From NCBI GenBank assembly GCA_000720995.1, contig JOEL01000017.1, positions 124,001 to 188,000 of the forward strand: a DNA stretch of 64,000 nt. The letters are read 5' to 3'. The translations under genes were made by a program, and so were the position numbers. Source of the DNA: Streptomyces celluloflavus (GTDB lineage: Bacteria; Actinomycetota; Actinomycetes; Streptomycetales; Streptomycetaceae). The notes beneath the pieces were generated by a model. The model saw nothing but the letters and a program-made list of their open reading frames with translations. It made no database searches and was not told where the DNA came from. Each line of letters begins with the position of its first letter. Positions within the stretch are counted from its first letter, which is position 1. Shown piece by piece: positions 8,315 through 16,539 of the stretch.

Positions 8315-8755
8315 TTACGCATCCACGCTCCTCGGCGTATCCAGCTCCGCCCACACCGTCTTGCCGACGGTCCGGTCCGCGACACCCCAGCGCGTCGCGA
8401 GCGCGCCGATGATGTGCAGGCCCCGGCCGGACTCGGCGTGGTGGCCCGGGTCGCTCCGGGGCAGCGGCCGGCGTTCGCCCTTCGGGTCGCTGACCGCGAT
8501 CCGCAGGCAGCCACCGGCCGGGCCGCTGCGGAGGAACAGCTCCACGCGGAACAGCCGATCGCGCAGGCACCCGTGCCGCACCGCGTTGGTGATCAGCTCA
8601 CTGGCCAGCAGCGCGGTATCCCCGGCGGCCTCCGGATGCCCCCAGTCGGCGACGAGCCGCGCCACCCGGCGTCTGGCGCGGGTGACGTTCGCGGGGTGCG
8701 GGGTGTAGTTGACGACGTCGTAGCGGTCGTCAGGCTCTCCGGCCTCCACAGCCAT
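8315..8755 (-). CDS. ATP-binding regulatory protein (RsbW-like HATPase)
   Basis: 146 aa. ATG 8755 is preceded by a near-perfect AGGAGGTG. The GHKL ATPase fold has the N box LLASELITNAVRHG and the G box GRGLHIIGALATRWG. There is no kinase dimerisation domain. Such single-domain proteins are numerous in Streptomyces, where they sit beside XRE-DUF5753 and DUF397 genes (whiJ/abaA-like loci). They are thought to act as anti-sigma-type or partner-switching regulators. Here it is divergent from the XRE gene, 256 bp apart, matching that arrangement. Confidence 0.85.
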   Translation of the reverse strand: MAVEAGEPDDRYDVVNYTPHPANVTRARRRVARLVADWGHPEAAGDTALLASELITNAVRHGCLRDRLFRVELFLRSGPAGGCLRIAVSDPKGERRPLPRSDPGHHAESGRGLHIIGALATRWGVADRTVGKTVWAELDTPRSVDA

Positions 8756-9011
8756 GGACGCGCACCTCCTAGTGCGGTCGTGGTGCCCGTACGGTGCGCG
8801 CTCGGTGATGACGGTGGCGATGCCGCGTCCGCGCAGGGCGGGGCGGTGCACTTCCGCCAACTGGCGCCGCTGTGCGAGCGGTTGGGGACTGACCGTAGCG
8901 GGGTTGGAGGTTGGGCAGCAACTACATCGGGCAGAAAATTCTACTCACCGGGGTTGTGTGCGAATCTTGACTGGCCACAGACTGAGGCAACTCACTGGGA
9001 AGGAGCGTGAG

Positions 9012-9893
9012 ATGGCGGGTAACGGGCCCGACCGGGGGACATCGATCTCGACGGTGCTCGGGCGCAGGCTGGGCGGTGAGCTGCTGCGGATGCGTGAAGC
9101 ACGCGGCATGCGCCAGGCACATGCGGCGGAAGCGTTGACCGCCTCCGTGCCGAAAGTCGCGAAGATGGAACGCGGTCTGGTGCCGATGCGCGATCCGGAT
9201 GTCCGTGCGCTGTGCCACCTCTACGGCTTGGACGACGCGCAAGCTGTCGACGCCTTGCTGCGTTTGGCCAAGCTCGACCGCGAGCGCCGCAAGTCGAAAG
9301 GCTGGTGGGACCACTCAGCCGCGACGGCGCCGCTGGCTGAGTACATCGCGATGGAGAACGTCGCCAGTCGGATCCGGACCTGGCAGCTCGCGGTGGTGCC
9401 GGGCCTGTTCCAAACACCCGAGTACACGCGCGCGTTGGTTGCCGGTGTTGGCGGCGCGAAGACCCCTGACGCGGTTGATCAGATCGTCGAGGTGCGAAGG
9501 CGGAGGCAGGAGCGCCTTTCGGGGGAGAATCCGCTGGCCATGCATGCGGTGATCTCGGAAGGGGCGCTGCGTCAGGAGGTCGGAGGCTCGGCGACTATGC
9601 GTGCTCAGCTGAAGTGGCTTCTCGAACTCGCCGAGCTGCCTCAGGTGCGGTTGCAGGTGCTGCCCTTCCGCGTAGGCGCGCACCCATGTCTGACCGGCCC
9701 GTTCAACATCGTCTCGTTCGCCGAGGTCGAGGCCGTTGACGTCGTGTACATGGACACGGTCGGCGGAACTGTGTGGGTGGAGAATGCGGAGGGGAGCGCG
9801 CAGCACAGTTCGCGCTTCGACCGCATAGCCAAGGTCAGCCTGGGGGCCGCGGATTCCGCCACCCTCGTGGACAGCATTCGGAAGGGCCTGTGA
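9012..9893 (+). CDS. XRE-family regulator with DUF5753 domain (whiJ-like)
   Basis: 293 aa, ATG with AAGGAG at -11. The helix-turn-helix at about 20-75 is LRMREARGMRQAHAAEALTA followed by VAKMERG. From about residue 100 it follows the DUF5753 (Scr1-type) pattern: WWDHSAATAPLAEYIAMENV, VVPGLFQTPEYTRAL, and LLELAELPQVRLQVLPF. These proteins act with a small DUF397 partner encoded immediately downstream and are linked to control of development and antibiotic production. A GTG for DUF397 lies 1 base after the stop. The last 245 bases of this gene are present again downstream as a broken copy. Confidence 0.88.
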   Translation: MAGNGPDRGTSISTVLGRRLGGELLRMREARGMRQAHAAEALTASVPKVAKMERGLVPMRDPDVRALCHLYGLDDAQAVDALLRLAKLDRERRKSKGWWDHSAATAPLAEYIAMENVASRIRTWQLAVVPGLFQTPEYTRALVAGVGGAKTPDAVDQIVEVRRRRQERLSGENPLAMHAVISEGALRQEVGGSATMRAQLKWLLELAELPQVRLQVLPFRVGAHPCLTGPFNIVSFAEVEAVDVVYMDTVGGTVWVENAEGSAQHSSRFDRIAKVSLGAADSATLVDSIRKGL

Positions 9894-9894
9894 C

Positions 9895-10101
9895 GTGTTC
9901 GAGTTCCAGAAGTCCAGCTACAGCGGTGAGGGGATGGACTGTGTCGAGGTCGCCGTGAACATACCCGGCGTCATCGCCGTCCGGGACTCCAAAGACCCGG
10001 ACGGCCCGGTGCTGAGGTTCGGGCCCTTGCAATGGGCTGCGTTCCGGCGGGCACTGACGGTTGCAGGTGCGGCCCTTCCGCAGGCACGCACCCATGTCTG
10101 A
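9895..10101 (+). CDS. DUF397 protein with an aberrant C-terminus
   Basis: 68 aa, GTG start 1 base after the XRE gene. The DUF397 core is FQKSSYSGEGMDCVEVAV, then VRDSKDPDGPVL and WAAFRRAL. After that, the frame runs into duplicated XRE sequence (from base 10059), so the last 14 residues are not DUF397. It is therefore a chimeric end made by a tandem duplication. The functional core looks intact. DUF397 proteins are thought to pair with the adjacent XRE protein. Confidence 0.8.
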   Translation: MFEFQKSSYSGEGMDCVEVAVNIPGVIAVRDSKDPDGPVLRFGPLQWAAFRRALTVAGAALPQARTHV

Positions 10102-10301
10102 CCGTTCCGTTCAACATCGTCTCGTTCGCCGAGGTCGAGGCCGTTGACGTCGTGTACATGGACACGGTCGGCGAAACCGTGTGGGTGGAGAGTGTGGAGG
10201 AGAGCGCGCAGCACAGTACGCGTTTCGACCGCATAGCCAAGGTCAGCCTGGGGGCCGGCGATTCCGCCACCCTCGTGGACAGCATCGGCAAGGAGATGTG
10301 A
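10059..10301 (+). pseudogene. Duplicated 3' fragment of the XRE-DUF5753 gene
   Basis: About 245 bp closely matching the end of the upstream XRE gene (from base 9649), with scattered substitutions. It encodes the tail VPFNIVSFAEVEAVDVVYMD to the stop TGA 10299-10301. No helix-turn-helix is present, so it is a remnant of a tandem duplication with a period of about 410 bp. Confidence 0.85.
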
Positions 10302-10303
10302 CC

Positions 10304-10489
10304 GTGATCGATTTCGAGTTCCAGAAGTCCAGTTACAGTGCCCTCCACGGCGAATGCGTCGAGGTCGCCGTGAACATACCCGGCGTCATCGCCGTCCGGG
10401 ACTCCAAAGACCCGGATGGTCCGATACTCAGATTCGCCCCCGAACAATGGTCGGCGTTCCAACGGATGTTGCCGCTCAGTCGAGGATGA
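10304..10489 (+). CDS. DUF397 protein, second copy
   Basis: 61 aa. GTG 10304 with AAGGAG 8 bases upstream; GTG 10298, overlapping the XRE-remnant stop, is an alternative. The DUF397 pattern is complete: FEFQKSSYSALHGECVEVAV, VRDSKDPDGPIL, FAPEQWSAFQRML. Unlike the first copy it has a normal C-terminus. The two copies differ most at the serine-following loop (GEGMD versus ALHGE), which may separate their partners. The 3' end overlaps the end of the convergent small gene by 14 bases. Confidence 0.82.
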   Translation: MIDFEFQKSSYSALHGECVEVAVNIPGVIAVRDSKDPDGPILRFAPEQWSAFQRMLPLSRG

Positions 10490-10652
10490 GGTCCACGGCG
10501 CGGCTGAAGTGGGCCAGGGGGCCGGTCGGGGTGTACGGGTCGGGGTTCGTGGCGCCGCGGGTCAGTGCGGCGCCCGCCCAGACGGCGGCGACGATCAGCG
10601 CCACCACGACGGTGTTCCGGGCACGGCGTCCGGCGTTCGTCCTGGGCTGCAT
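10476..10652 (-). CDS. Small single-span membrane protein, unknown function
   Basis: 58 aa at most. ATG 10652 with GGGGAGAG upstream. A basic N-terminus (PRTNAGRRARN) is followed by one hydrophobic span (TVVVALIVAAVWAGAAL) and a short polar tail. No family is recognised. It lies at the right edge of the accessory insert and converges with the DUF397 gene. Confidence 0.5.
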   Translation of the reverse strand: MQPRTNAGRRARNTVVVALIVAAVWAGAALTRGATNPDPYTPTGPLAHFSRAVDLILD

Positions 10653-10773
10653 GGCTCTCTCCCCTTGAGTGGCGGAGCCTCCCCGGCTCCGTATCTCCAT
10701 TCAGCCATGGGGTTCGGGCCGATCCGTACGCGTCAGGTACGGACTCTCGGCGGCTTTCCGTCCGCCTTTGGTC

Positions 10774-10786
10774 GTACACGGTGTAC
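10774..10786. promoter_or_regulatory. Short perfect palindrome upstream of the GNAT-Nudix gene
   Basis: GTACAC-G-GTGTAC, 6-bp arms around one base, lies about 120 bp upstream of the acetyltransferase-Nudix start. It could be an operator. No promoter elements were matched to it. Confidence 0.25.
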
Positions 10787-10905
10787 CTCTTCAGACAGAG
10801 GAGGGCCGGTCGAGGGGGGCCGACAGACGGGGGCCGGTAGGCGGGGCTGCCGAGGGGGCGGAAAGCCGTTTGCCGATGTCGGTGGCGCTGTTTACGGTCG
10901 GTGAA

Positions 10906-11757
10906 ATGAGCACCGATACCATCATCCGGCGTTACCGGCCGGCCGACGCAGACGCCGTGACCGACCTGTGGGCCAGGGCCTCGAAGCAGGCGCACCCCTT
11001 CATAGTGGGGGAAGGGGAGGGCGAGCGGGCCCGCGTGCTGCGCGAGGTGTACCTCGTCCAGGCCGAGAACTGGGTCGCCGAGCGCGACGGCACCGTCATC
11101 GGGCTGCTCGGCCTGCTGCCGGGGGACGGGGACGAACCGGCGGAGATCGGCGGTCTCTTCGTGGCGCCGGAGGCCCAGGGCACCGGCGCCGGACGGGCCC
11201 TGCTGGAGCACGCCGCGGCGCTGCGCGGTGCGCTGACCCTGGAGGTCTTCGCCCGCAACGAGCGGTCCCGCCGTTTCTACACGCGGATGGGCTTCACGGA
11301 GTCCGGCCGGCGGCCGGACGAGGAGACGGGGCACGAACTGGTCGCCATGGAGCGCGTGGCGCCGCTGAAGTCGGTGTCCTGGCTGCATCTGCGCGACGGG
11401 CTGCTGCTGAGCGTGCGGACAGAGGGGAACGACACGTTCTACCTGCCGGGCGGGAAGTACGAGCCGGGTGAGACCGCGGCGGAGGCGCTGTCCCGGGAGC
11501 TCGCCGAGGAGGTGGGTGTGGTGGTGCCCGCGGATGAGCTGACCGTCGCCTTCGACATCCACGCTGTCGCGCACGGCAGGGACGGCCGGCGGCTGCACAT
11601 GACCTGTTTCACGGGCGGACCCGAGACCTTCGAGCCGGTGCCGGGCCGGGAGATCGCCGAGTTCGCGTGGCTGGGGCCGGACGATGCGGACCGGTGCGCC
11701 CCGGCGTTCCGCCAGGTCGTGGCGCGGCTGGTGGCCGACGGCCGGATGGCGGGCTGA
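10906..11757 (+). CDS. Fused GNAT acetyltransferase - Nudix hydrolase
   Basis: 283 aa from ATG 10906; an in-frame ATG at 10876 is possible. Residues 5-145 form a GNAT domain: IIRRYRPADADAVTDLW, the acyl-CoA loop LFVAPEAQGTGAGRALLEHA (Q/RxxGxG/A), and the end strand RRFYTRMGFTESGRR. Residues 155-280 form a Nudix domain with the box GGKYEPGETAAEALSRELAE continuing EVGV (GX5EX7REUXEEXGU complete). The junction (VAMERVAPLKSVSWLHLRDG) is short and in frame. GNAT moves acetyl groups to amines, and Nudix cleaves nucleoside diphosphates linked to X. A joint substrate is not known. Confidence 0.88.
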   Translation: MSTDTIIRRYRPADADAVTDLWARASKQAHPFIVGEGEGERARVLREVYLVQAENWVAERDGTVIGLLGLLPGDGDEPAEIGGLFVAPEAQGTGAGRALLEHAAALRGALTLEVFARNERSRRFYTRMGFTESGRRPDEETGHELVAMERVAPLKSVSWLHLRDGLLLSVRTEGNDTFYLPGGKYEPGETAAEALSRELAEEVGVVVPADELTVAFDIHAVAHGRDGRRLHMTCFTGGPETFEPVPGREIAEFAWLGPDDADRCAPAFRQVVARLVADGRMAG

Positions 11758-11905
11758 GCGAATGACCGGGGAGCTTGGCGGGCGGTCGGTCCGTCGGGCT
11801 CCCTAGTCGGGGTAAAAGGCGCCTTACCAGCACAAACGTCGCCGCCGGTGTCCGTATCGCGGACACGGCATTCGTATGTATATCTGTTGTATCTATCCTG
11901 TGTGC

Positions 11906-12658
11906 ATGGCATCCGCAGCTCCGTCCGCGCCCACCGTCCCTGCCCGGCGATCCGGCTCCACCGACACATCCGCCGACCAGTCCACGGACCGGATCGCCAA
12001 GCCGCCCGCCAGACCGGCGGTGAAGCAGCCGCCCGCCGCCGAGCGGGTCTACACGCACATCAAGGACGCCGTCCTGGAGCGTCGCTACGAGGGCGGGATG
12101 CTGCTCACCGAAGGGGAGCTGGCCGAGGCTGTGGGCGTCTCGCGGACACCGGTGCGCGAGGCGCTGCTGCGGCTGGAGGCCGAGGGGCTGATCAAGCTCT
12201 ACCCGAAGAAGGGCGCCCTGGTGCTGCCGGTCTCCGCGCAGGAGATCGCCGATGTCGTGGAGACCCGGCTGCTGGTCGAGAAGCACGCGGCGGCCAAGGC
12301 CGTACCCGCGCCACCGGCGCTGATCGGCGAGCTGGAAGAGCTGCTGGCGACGATGAAGGAGCAGGTCGCGGCCGGCGATCTGGCCGCCGTCTCGGCCACC
12401 GACCGCGCCTTCCACGCCGCCATCGTGCGCAGCGCGGGCAACCAGATCCTGGACCGGCTCTACGAGCAGCTGCGGGACCGGCAGCTGCGGATGGGCGTCG
12501 CGGTCATGCACGCGCACCCCGACCGGATCGCCAAGAACATCGCCGAACACGGCGAGATCCTGGAAGCCCTGCGGGCCGGCGACCCGGAGGCGGCCACCGA
12601 CGCCGTGCACCGGCACGTCAGCTGGGTCCGCGCGCTCGCGCAGGGGGACGCCCGATGA
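11906..12658 (+). CDS. GntR-family regulator (FCD type)
   Basis: 250 aa from ATG 11906. A disordered Ala/Ser/Pro N-terminus precedes a GntR winged helix: YTHIKDAVLERRYEGGMLLT, then VSRTPVREALLRLEAEGLI. The FCD ligand domain has VVETRLLVEKHAA, ATDRAFHAAIVRSAGN and the C-terminal HRHVSWVRAL. A TATCCT hexamer lies 6 bases before the ATG, with no ribosome binding site, which suggests a leaderless transcript. It overlaps the MFS gene by 4 bases (ATGA), so the two are one operon and the regulator probably controls the transporter. Confidence 0.88.
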   Translation: MASAAPSAPTVPARRSGSTDTSADQSTDRIAKPPARPAVKQPPAAERVYTHIKDAVLERRYEGGMLLTEGELAEAVGVSRTPVREALLRLEAEGLIKLYPKKGALVLPVSAQEIADVVETRLLVEKHAAAKAVPAPPALIGELEELLATMKEQVAAGDLAAVSATDRAFHAAIVRSAGNQILDRLYEQLRDRQLRMGVAVMHAHPDRIAKNIAEHGEILEALRAGDPEAATDAVHRHVSWVRALAQGDAR

Positions 12659-13983
12659 GCGGAAGTACCGGCGCCGGGGGCGGCGCGGCGCGACTGCTGC
12701 CCTCGGACCCGCCCGGCGGCGGCAGGGCGATGGCCGTCTGGGGCATCGGTGTCGCGGTCTACTTCGTCGCGATCACCTACCGTACGAGCCTGGGCGTGGC
12801 CGGCCTGGACGCCGCCGACCGCTTCCACATCAACGCCTCGGCGCTCTCCACCTTCTCCATACTCCAGCTGCTGGTCTACGCGGGCATGCAGATACCCGTC
12901 GGCCTGATGGTCGACCGGCTCGGCGCCAAGAAGGTGCTGACCGTCGGCGTCGTGCTCTACACCGTCGGCCAGTTCGGCTTCGCGCTCTCCGAGTCGTACG
13001 GCCTGGCGCTCGGTTCGCGCGCGCTGCTCGGCTGCGGTGACGCGATGACCTTCATCAGCGTGCTGCGGCTGGGCTCCCGGTGGTTTCCGGCCCGCCGCGG
13101 TCCGCTGATCGCCCAGATCGCCGCGCTCGTCGGGATGGCGGGCAATCTGATCTCCACGCTCGTCCTCGCCCGGCTGCTGCACAGCTTCGGCTGGACCCAG
13201 ACCTTCGCCGTCAGCGCGGTCGGCGGCATCGTCGTCCTGATCGTGCTGCTGCTCTTCCTCACGGACCACCCCAAGGGCCACGAACCGCCGCCCGCGCCCG
13301 CCGAACACACCGGCGCCACGTTCATCCGCCGCCAGATCACGGACGCCTGGCGCGAACCCGGCACCCGGCTGGGCATGTGGGTGCACTTCACCACCCAGTT
13401 CCCCGCGATGGTCTTCCTGCTGCTGTGGGGCCTGCCGTTCCTCGTCGAGGCACAGGGGCTCTCCCGCGCCACCGCCGGTGAACTGCTCACCCTGGTCGTA
13501 CTCGCCAACATGGCCGTCGGCCTGGTCTACGGCCAGATCATCGCCCGGCACCACGCGGCCCGTACACCGCTGGCGCTGGGCACCGTCGCCGTCACCGCCG
13601 TGCTGTGGGCCCTCACCCTGGCCTGGCCGGGCGACCACGCGCCCATGGCGCTGCTGATCGTGCTCTGCGTGGTCCTGGGCGCCTGCGGCCCCGCCTCGAT
13701 GATCGGCTTCGACTTCGCCCGGCCGGCCAACCCGCCGGAGCGCCAGGGCACCGCCTCCGGCATCGTCAACATGGGCGGCTTCACCGCCTCGATGACGACC
13801 CTGCTCGCGGTCGGCATCCTGCTGGACGCGACCGGCAACAACTACCGGATCGCCTTCGCCTCGGTCTTCGTCCTGGAGGCCCTCGGCGTCTCGCAGATCC
13901 TGCGGTTGCGGCGGCGCGCGGTGCGACGGGAGCGGGAACGGCTAGTCGTGAGCCGGGTGGAGGCCGTCCACGTCCCCGCCTGA
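12655..13983 (+). CDS. MFS transporter
   Basis: 442 aa, ATG overlapping the GntR stop. About 12 hydrophobic spans. The MFS signature between TM2 and TM3 is VGLMVDRLGAKKVLT, and the other half has a long Pro-rich central loop (DHPKGHEPPPAPAEH). It resembles the nitrate/sugar-phosphate-like MFS group, including RTSLGVAGLDAADRFHI near TM1. The substrate is unknown. The operon with an FCD-GntR regulator points to uptake of a small organic acid or similar. Its last 42 bases overlap the 3' end of the convergent NACHT gene. Confidence 0.87.
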   Translation: MSGSTGAGGGAARLLPSDPPGGGRAMAVWGIGVAVYFVAITYRTSLGVAGLDAADRFHINASALSTFSILQLLVYAGMQIPVGLMVDRLGAKKVLTVGVVLYTVGQFGFALSESYGLALGSRALLGCGDAMTFISVLRLGSRWFPARRGPLIAQIAALVGMAGNLISTLVLARLLHSFGWTQTFAVSAVGGIVVLIVLLLFLTDHPKGHEPPPAPAEHTGATFIRRQITDAWREPGTRLGMWVHFTTQFPAMVFLLLWGLPFLVEAQGLSRATAGELLTLVVLANMAVGLVYGQIIARHHAARTPLALGTVAVTAVLWALTLAWPGDHAPMALLIVLCVVLGACGPASMIGFDFARPANPPERQGTASGIVNMGGFTASMTTLLAVGILLDATGNNYRIAFASVFVLEALGVSQILRLRRRAVRRERERLVVSRVEAVHVPA

Positions 13984-16434
13984 GGCGTCCGGGCGGCGGT
14001 GCCCGTCCGGGGCACTGGGTGAGGGATGCCCGTCCGGAGCCGGGGTGTCCGGGTGGCGCGGGGCGGAGCTGTTCTCCGGGGTGTTCGCGTCGCCCGGTCC
14101 GTTCCCGCCCGGCGTTTCCCCGTCGGACGTTTCCCCGTCGGACGTGGCGGTGTCCGGCGCGGCCGCGTCCGACGGGCTCTCTTGCGACCGGCTCTCTTCC
14201 GGTGGGCTCTCCTCCGATGGACTCTCTTCCGGCGGGGCCGCATCGGTCCGGTCGCGCTCCGGTGAGGCGAGCCGCTCCCGCAGCCGGCCGTGCCGGAACT
14301 GGTAGACCGAACCGGCCTGCCGCAGTACGCCCCGCTGGTGCGCCTCCTCGCAGAACGTCATCAGCCGCCAGGGCAGCCGGCCGCGCAGGGCGAGCAGCCA
14401 GCGGGTCAGCTCGTACTGCGCCCAGGCCGAGCGGGCGAGAATCCACAGGACGACCGTCACCCCGGCGAGGACGAGCAGCGCGAGCACGGGGGGTGTGACA
14501 TCGATGAAGACGCGCAGCGCGGAATAGGCGAGCAGACAGCTGGCCAGGGTGATCAGCGTGGCGCTGACCGCCCGTCTGCGGGCGCCGGTGAGGACGGTAC
14601 GGGGGGACGCCGCCCTGTCCTGCCGCGGCGGTGCCGACAGCAGTCCGTAGCCGAAGACGACAACGGCGAGGGTGGCGGCGGTGATCAGCAGCGCGGGTGT
14701 CCGGGCGGCGACCGGGGCGGGGGAGAGCGGCCGGTACTCGGGCAGGTCCGACCGCTTGACCTCGACCATCTTGTACTCGTCGGCGGGGTTGTTGCTGTTC
14801 GGGTTGTCCACGACCAGCTGGTAGCAACGGCCTTCGACCACCACATGGCAGGTCGATGCGTTCAGGTTCACGAGATTGATCCCGAGGACCGCCAGGGAGA
14901 CCAGGCCGAGCAGCACCCCGACGGTCGCCAGCGCCGCCAGCAGATTGCGGCCCAGCTTCGTGAGATACCGGCGGGCCTGTCTCAGCCGCCCGCGCTCCTG
15001 CTCGATCGCCTGCCACACCGGCGTCATCAGGTACTCATCGGTGACCGGGACGACGAACAGGAAGCCGACGACGACGGCCGCGACCCCCAGCCCCACGTAC
15101 AGCCACGGCCCACGGATCTCCGGTACGGCACCGCGCGCGAAGAACAGGGCCGCCGCGTACCAGACCGTCCCCACAACGGTGCCGAAGAACCCGGGGTGCC
15201 GGCCGAGCATGCTCTCCGGCAGCCGCCACCACGCCAGGTCGTCGCCGTCGGCGCGGCGTGCCAGCTCCGTCAGCCACCGCCGCGCGGAATCCGCCGGCCA
15301 GTGGTGGGCCGGCCGGTCGTGGCCCTCCGGCTCCGCGGACGGTGCGGGTTCGTCCTTGAAGGCCGCGGGCACCACGCCGTCCAGCAGATGCCCCTCCACC
15401 TGCGCGGCGTCCGGGAAGGCGTCCGGGTCGAGCAGAGGGTCGAGCGGGGCGCCGGTGCGGGCGTACTGGGCCCGGAGCAGGGTGACCATCAGCGGGCTGC
15501 TCACCACGGCGTCCATCCCGGGGCGTTGGGCCAGCTCCGCCAGGGCCGGGCCCCACCGGTCGGGGTGCTCCCCGTTGTCGGCCTTGCGCAGGAAGCCGGT
15601 GACGGCGGAGAGCGACACCGGCTGGGCTTCCACCACCACGGCCCGCGTCACACCGGATCCCTGGGCGGCCACGTCCCGGAACTCGCGGGTGCGGCAGGTC
15701 AGGATGACCGGGTCCCCGCTGTCGAAGGCGCTGTCGATCTCCGGGAGAGCGGCCGCGCGGTGGTCCGCGCCGATTTCGTCCAGACCGTCCAGGACGGGCA
15801 ACACCCGCCCCGCGTCGACCAGTTGCCGCGCCGTCACCTCGCCGGTGAGGACGGAGCCGTAGTCCTCGCCGATCCGCCGTATCGTCCAGTCCCGGAGCCT
15901 CTCCTGCTTCGGAGACCAGGAAGCGAGCGGGAGCAGCACCGGGACCGCCGCGGGCTGCGGCTCGTTCGCCAGCGCCAGTACGAGCCGGATCGCCAGCGTC
16001 GTCTTGCCGGAGCCGGGCTCGCCCAGGAGCACCATCCGCCGGTGCTCCGACGCCCGGAAGGCGGCGACCAGCCGGTCGAGCGGGTCGGCGCCGGGATCTG
16101 TTTCACGTGAAACCGCGGCGGCAGGCTCTGTTTCACGTGAAACAGGTAACGCCGCGCCGGCCGTCCAGCCGACGGGCAGCGGATCCGGCAGATGCAGTCC
16201 GCGCTTGCGGGTCTCTTCGCGCCACTGGCCGTACACCACATCCGCCAGCGCGGTGGCCGCACGGTCGATCGGCGAGGGCTCCGCGACCAAGGAGTACGAG
16301 ATGTCGCCGACGATGGATCCGGTCTGGATGACGGGCCCCTGGTGACCGTTCGCGATGTGGTTCCCGACCGAACCGATCGTCGGGCCGTTGCCGTCCCGGG
16401 GTGTGCCGTCCTTCGCGTTCACGGACCCCTCCAT
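13942..16434 (-). CDS. NACHT-domain STAND ATPase with membrane spans
   Basis: 830 aa from ATG 16434 (TTG 16440 also possible). The N-terminus has a GNHIANGHQGPVIQTGSIVG motif, then a linker, then the NACHT ATPase: Walker A GEPGSGKTT at about 128-136 and Walker B VLPVLDGLDE at about 201-210. After that come ARRWLTELAR, four to six hydrophobic spans (about 425-690) and a helical tail FCEEAHQRGVLRQAGSVYQF. It ends in a 120-residue acidic Pro/Ser/Glu repeat region. NACHT proteins are signalling ATPases, and many bacterial ones act in phage defence. The membrane location and acidic tail are unusual. Codons 98-102 and 108-112 (VSRET twice) are the coding image of two parS sites. Confidence 0.85.
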   Translation of the reverse strand: MEGSVNAKDGTPRDGNGPTIGSVGNHIANGHQGPVIQTGSIVGDISYSLVAEPSPIDRAATALADVVYGQWREETRKRGLHLPDPLPVGWTAGAALPVSRETEPAAAVSRETDPGADPLDRLVAAFRASEHRRMVLLGEPGSGKTTLAIRLVLALANEPQPAAVPVLLPLASWSPKQERLRDWTIRRIGEDYGSVLTGEVTARQLVDAGRVLPVLDGLDEIGADHRAAALPEIDSAFDSGDPVILTCRTREFRDVAAQGSGVTRAVVVEAQPVSLSAVTGFLRKADNGEHPDRWGPALAELAQRPGMDAVVSSPLMVTLLRAQYARTGAPLDPLLDPDAFPDAAQVEGHLLDGVVPAAFKDEPAPSAEPEGHDRPAHHWPADSARRWLTELARRADGDDLAWWRLPESMLGRHPGFFGTVVGTVWYAAALFFARGAVPEIRGPWLYVGLGVAAVVVGFLFVVPVTDEYLMTPVWQAIEQERGRLRQARRYLTKLGRNLLAALATVGVLLGLVSLAVLGINLVNLNASTCHVVVEGRCYQLVVDNPNSNNPADEYKMVEVKRSDLPEYRPLSPAPVAARTPALLITAATLAVVVFGYGLLSAPPRQDRAASPRTVLTGARRRAVSATLITLASCLLAYSALRVFIDVTPPVLALLVLAGVTVVLWILARSAWAQYELTRWLLALRGRLPWRLMTFCEEAHQRGVLRQAGSVYQFRHGRLRERLASPERDRTDAAPPEESPSEESPPEESRSQESPSDAAAPDTATSDGETSDGETPGGNGPGDANTPENSSAPRHPDTPAPDGHPSPSAPDGHRRPDASGGDVDGLHPAHD
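16100..16113. promoter_or_regulatory. parS site 1 (ParB binding)
   Basis: GTTTCACGTGAAAC is a perfect 14-bp palindrome identical to the Streptomyces parS consensus. It lies inside the NACHT gene. ParB loads here and spreads, helping to organise the origin region during sporulation. Confidence 0.93.
16130..16143. promoter_or_regulatory. parS site 2 (ParB binding)
   Basis: A second exact GTTTCACGTGAAAC, 30 bp (about three helical turns) from the first and in the same reading frame of the NACHT gene. Clusters of parS near oriC are typical of Streptomyces. Confidence 0.93.
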
Positions 16435-16539
16435 GACCAACGTTGACCGAGTGCCTCTCGTCAGACGCCGGGCCCGCCCTGCCGGTTCCCGCCGGTGAGC
16501 CCGTTCCCGGACCGGCGCGACCGCCGCTGGGGGTCTCCG

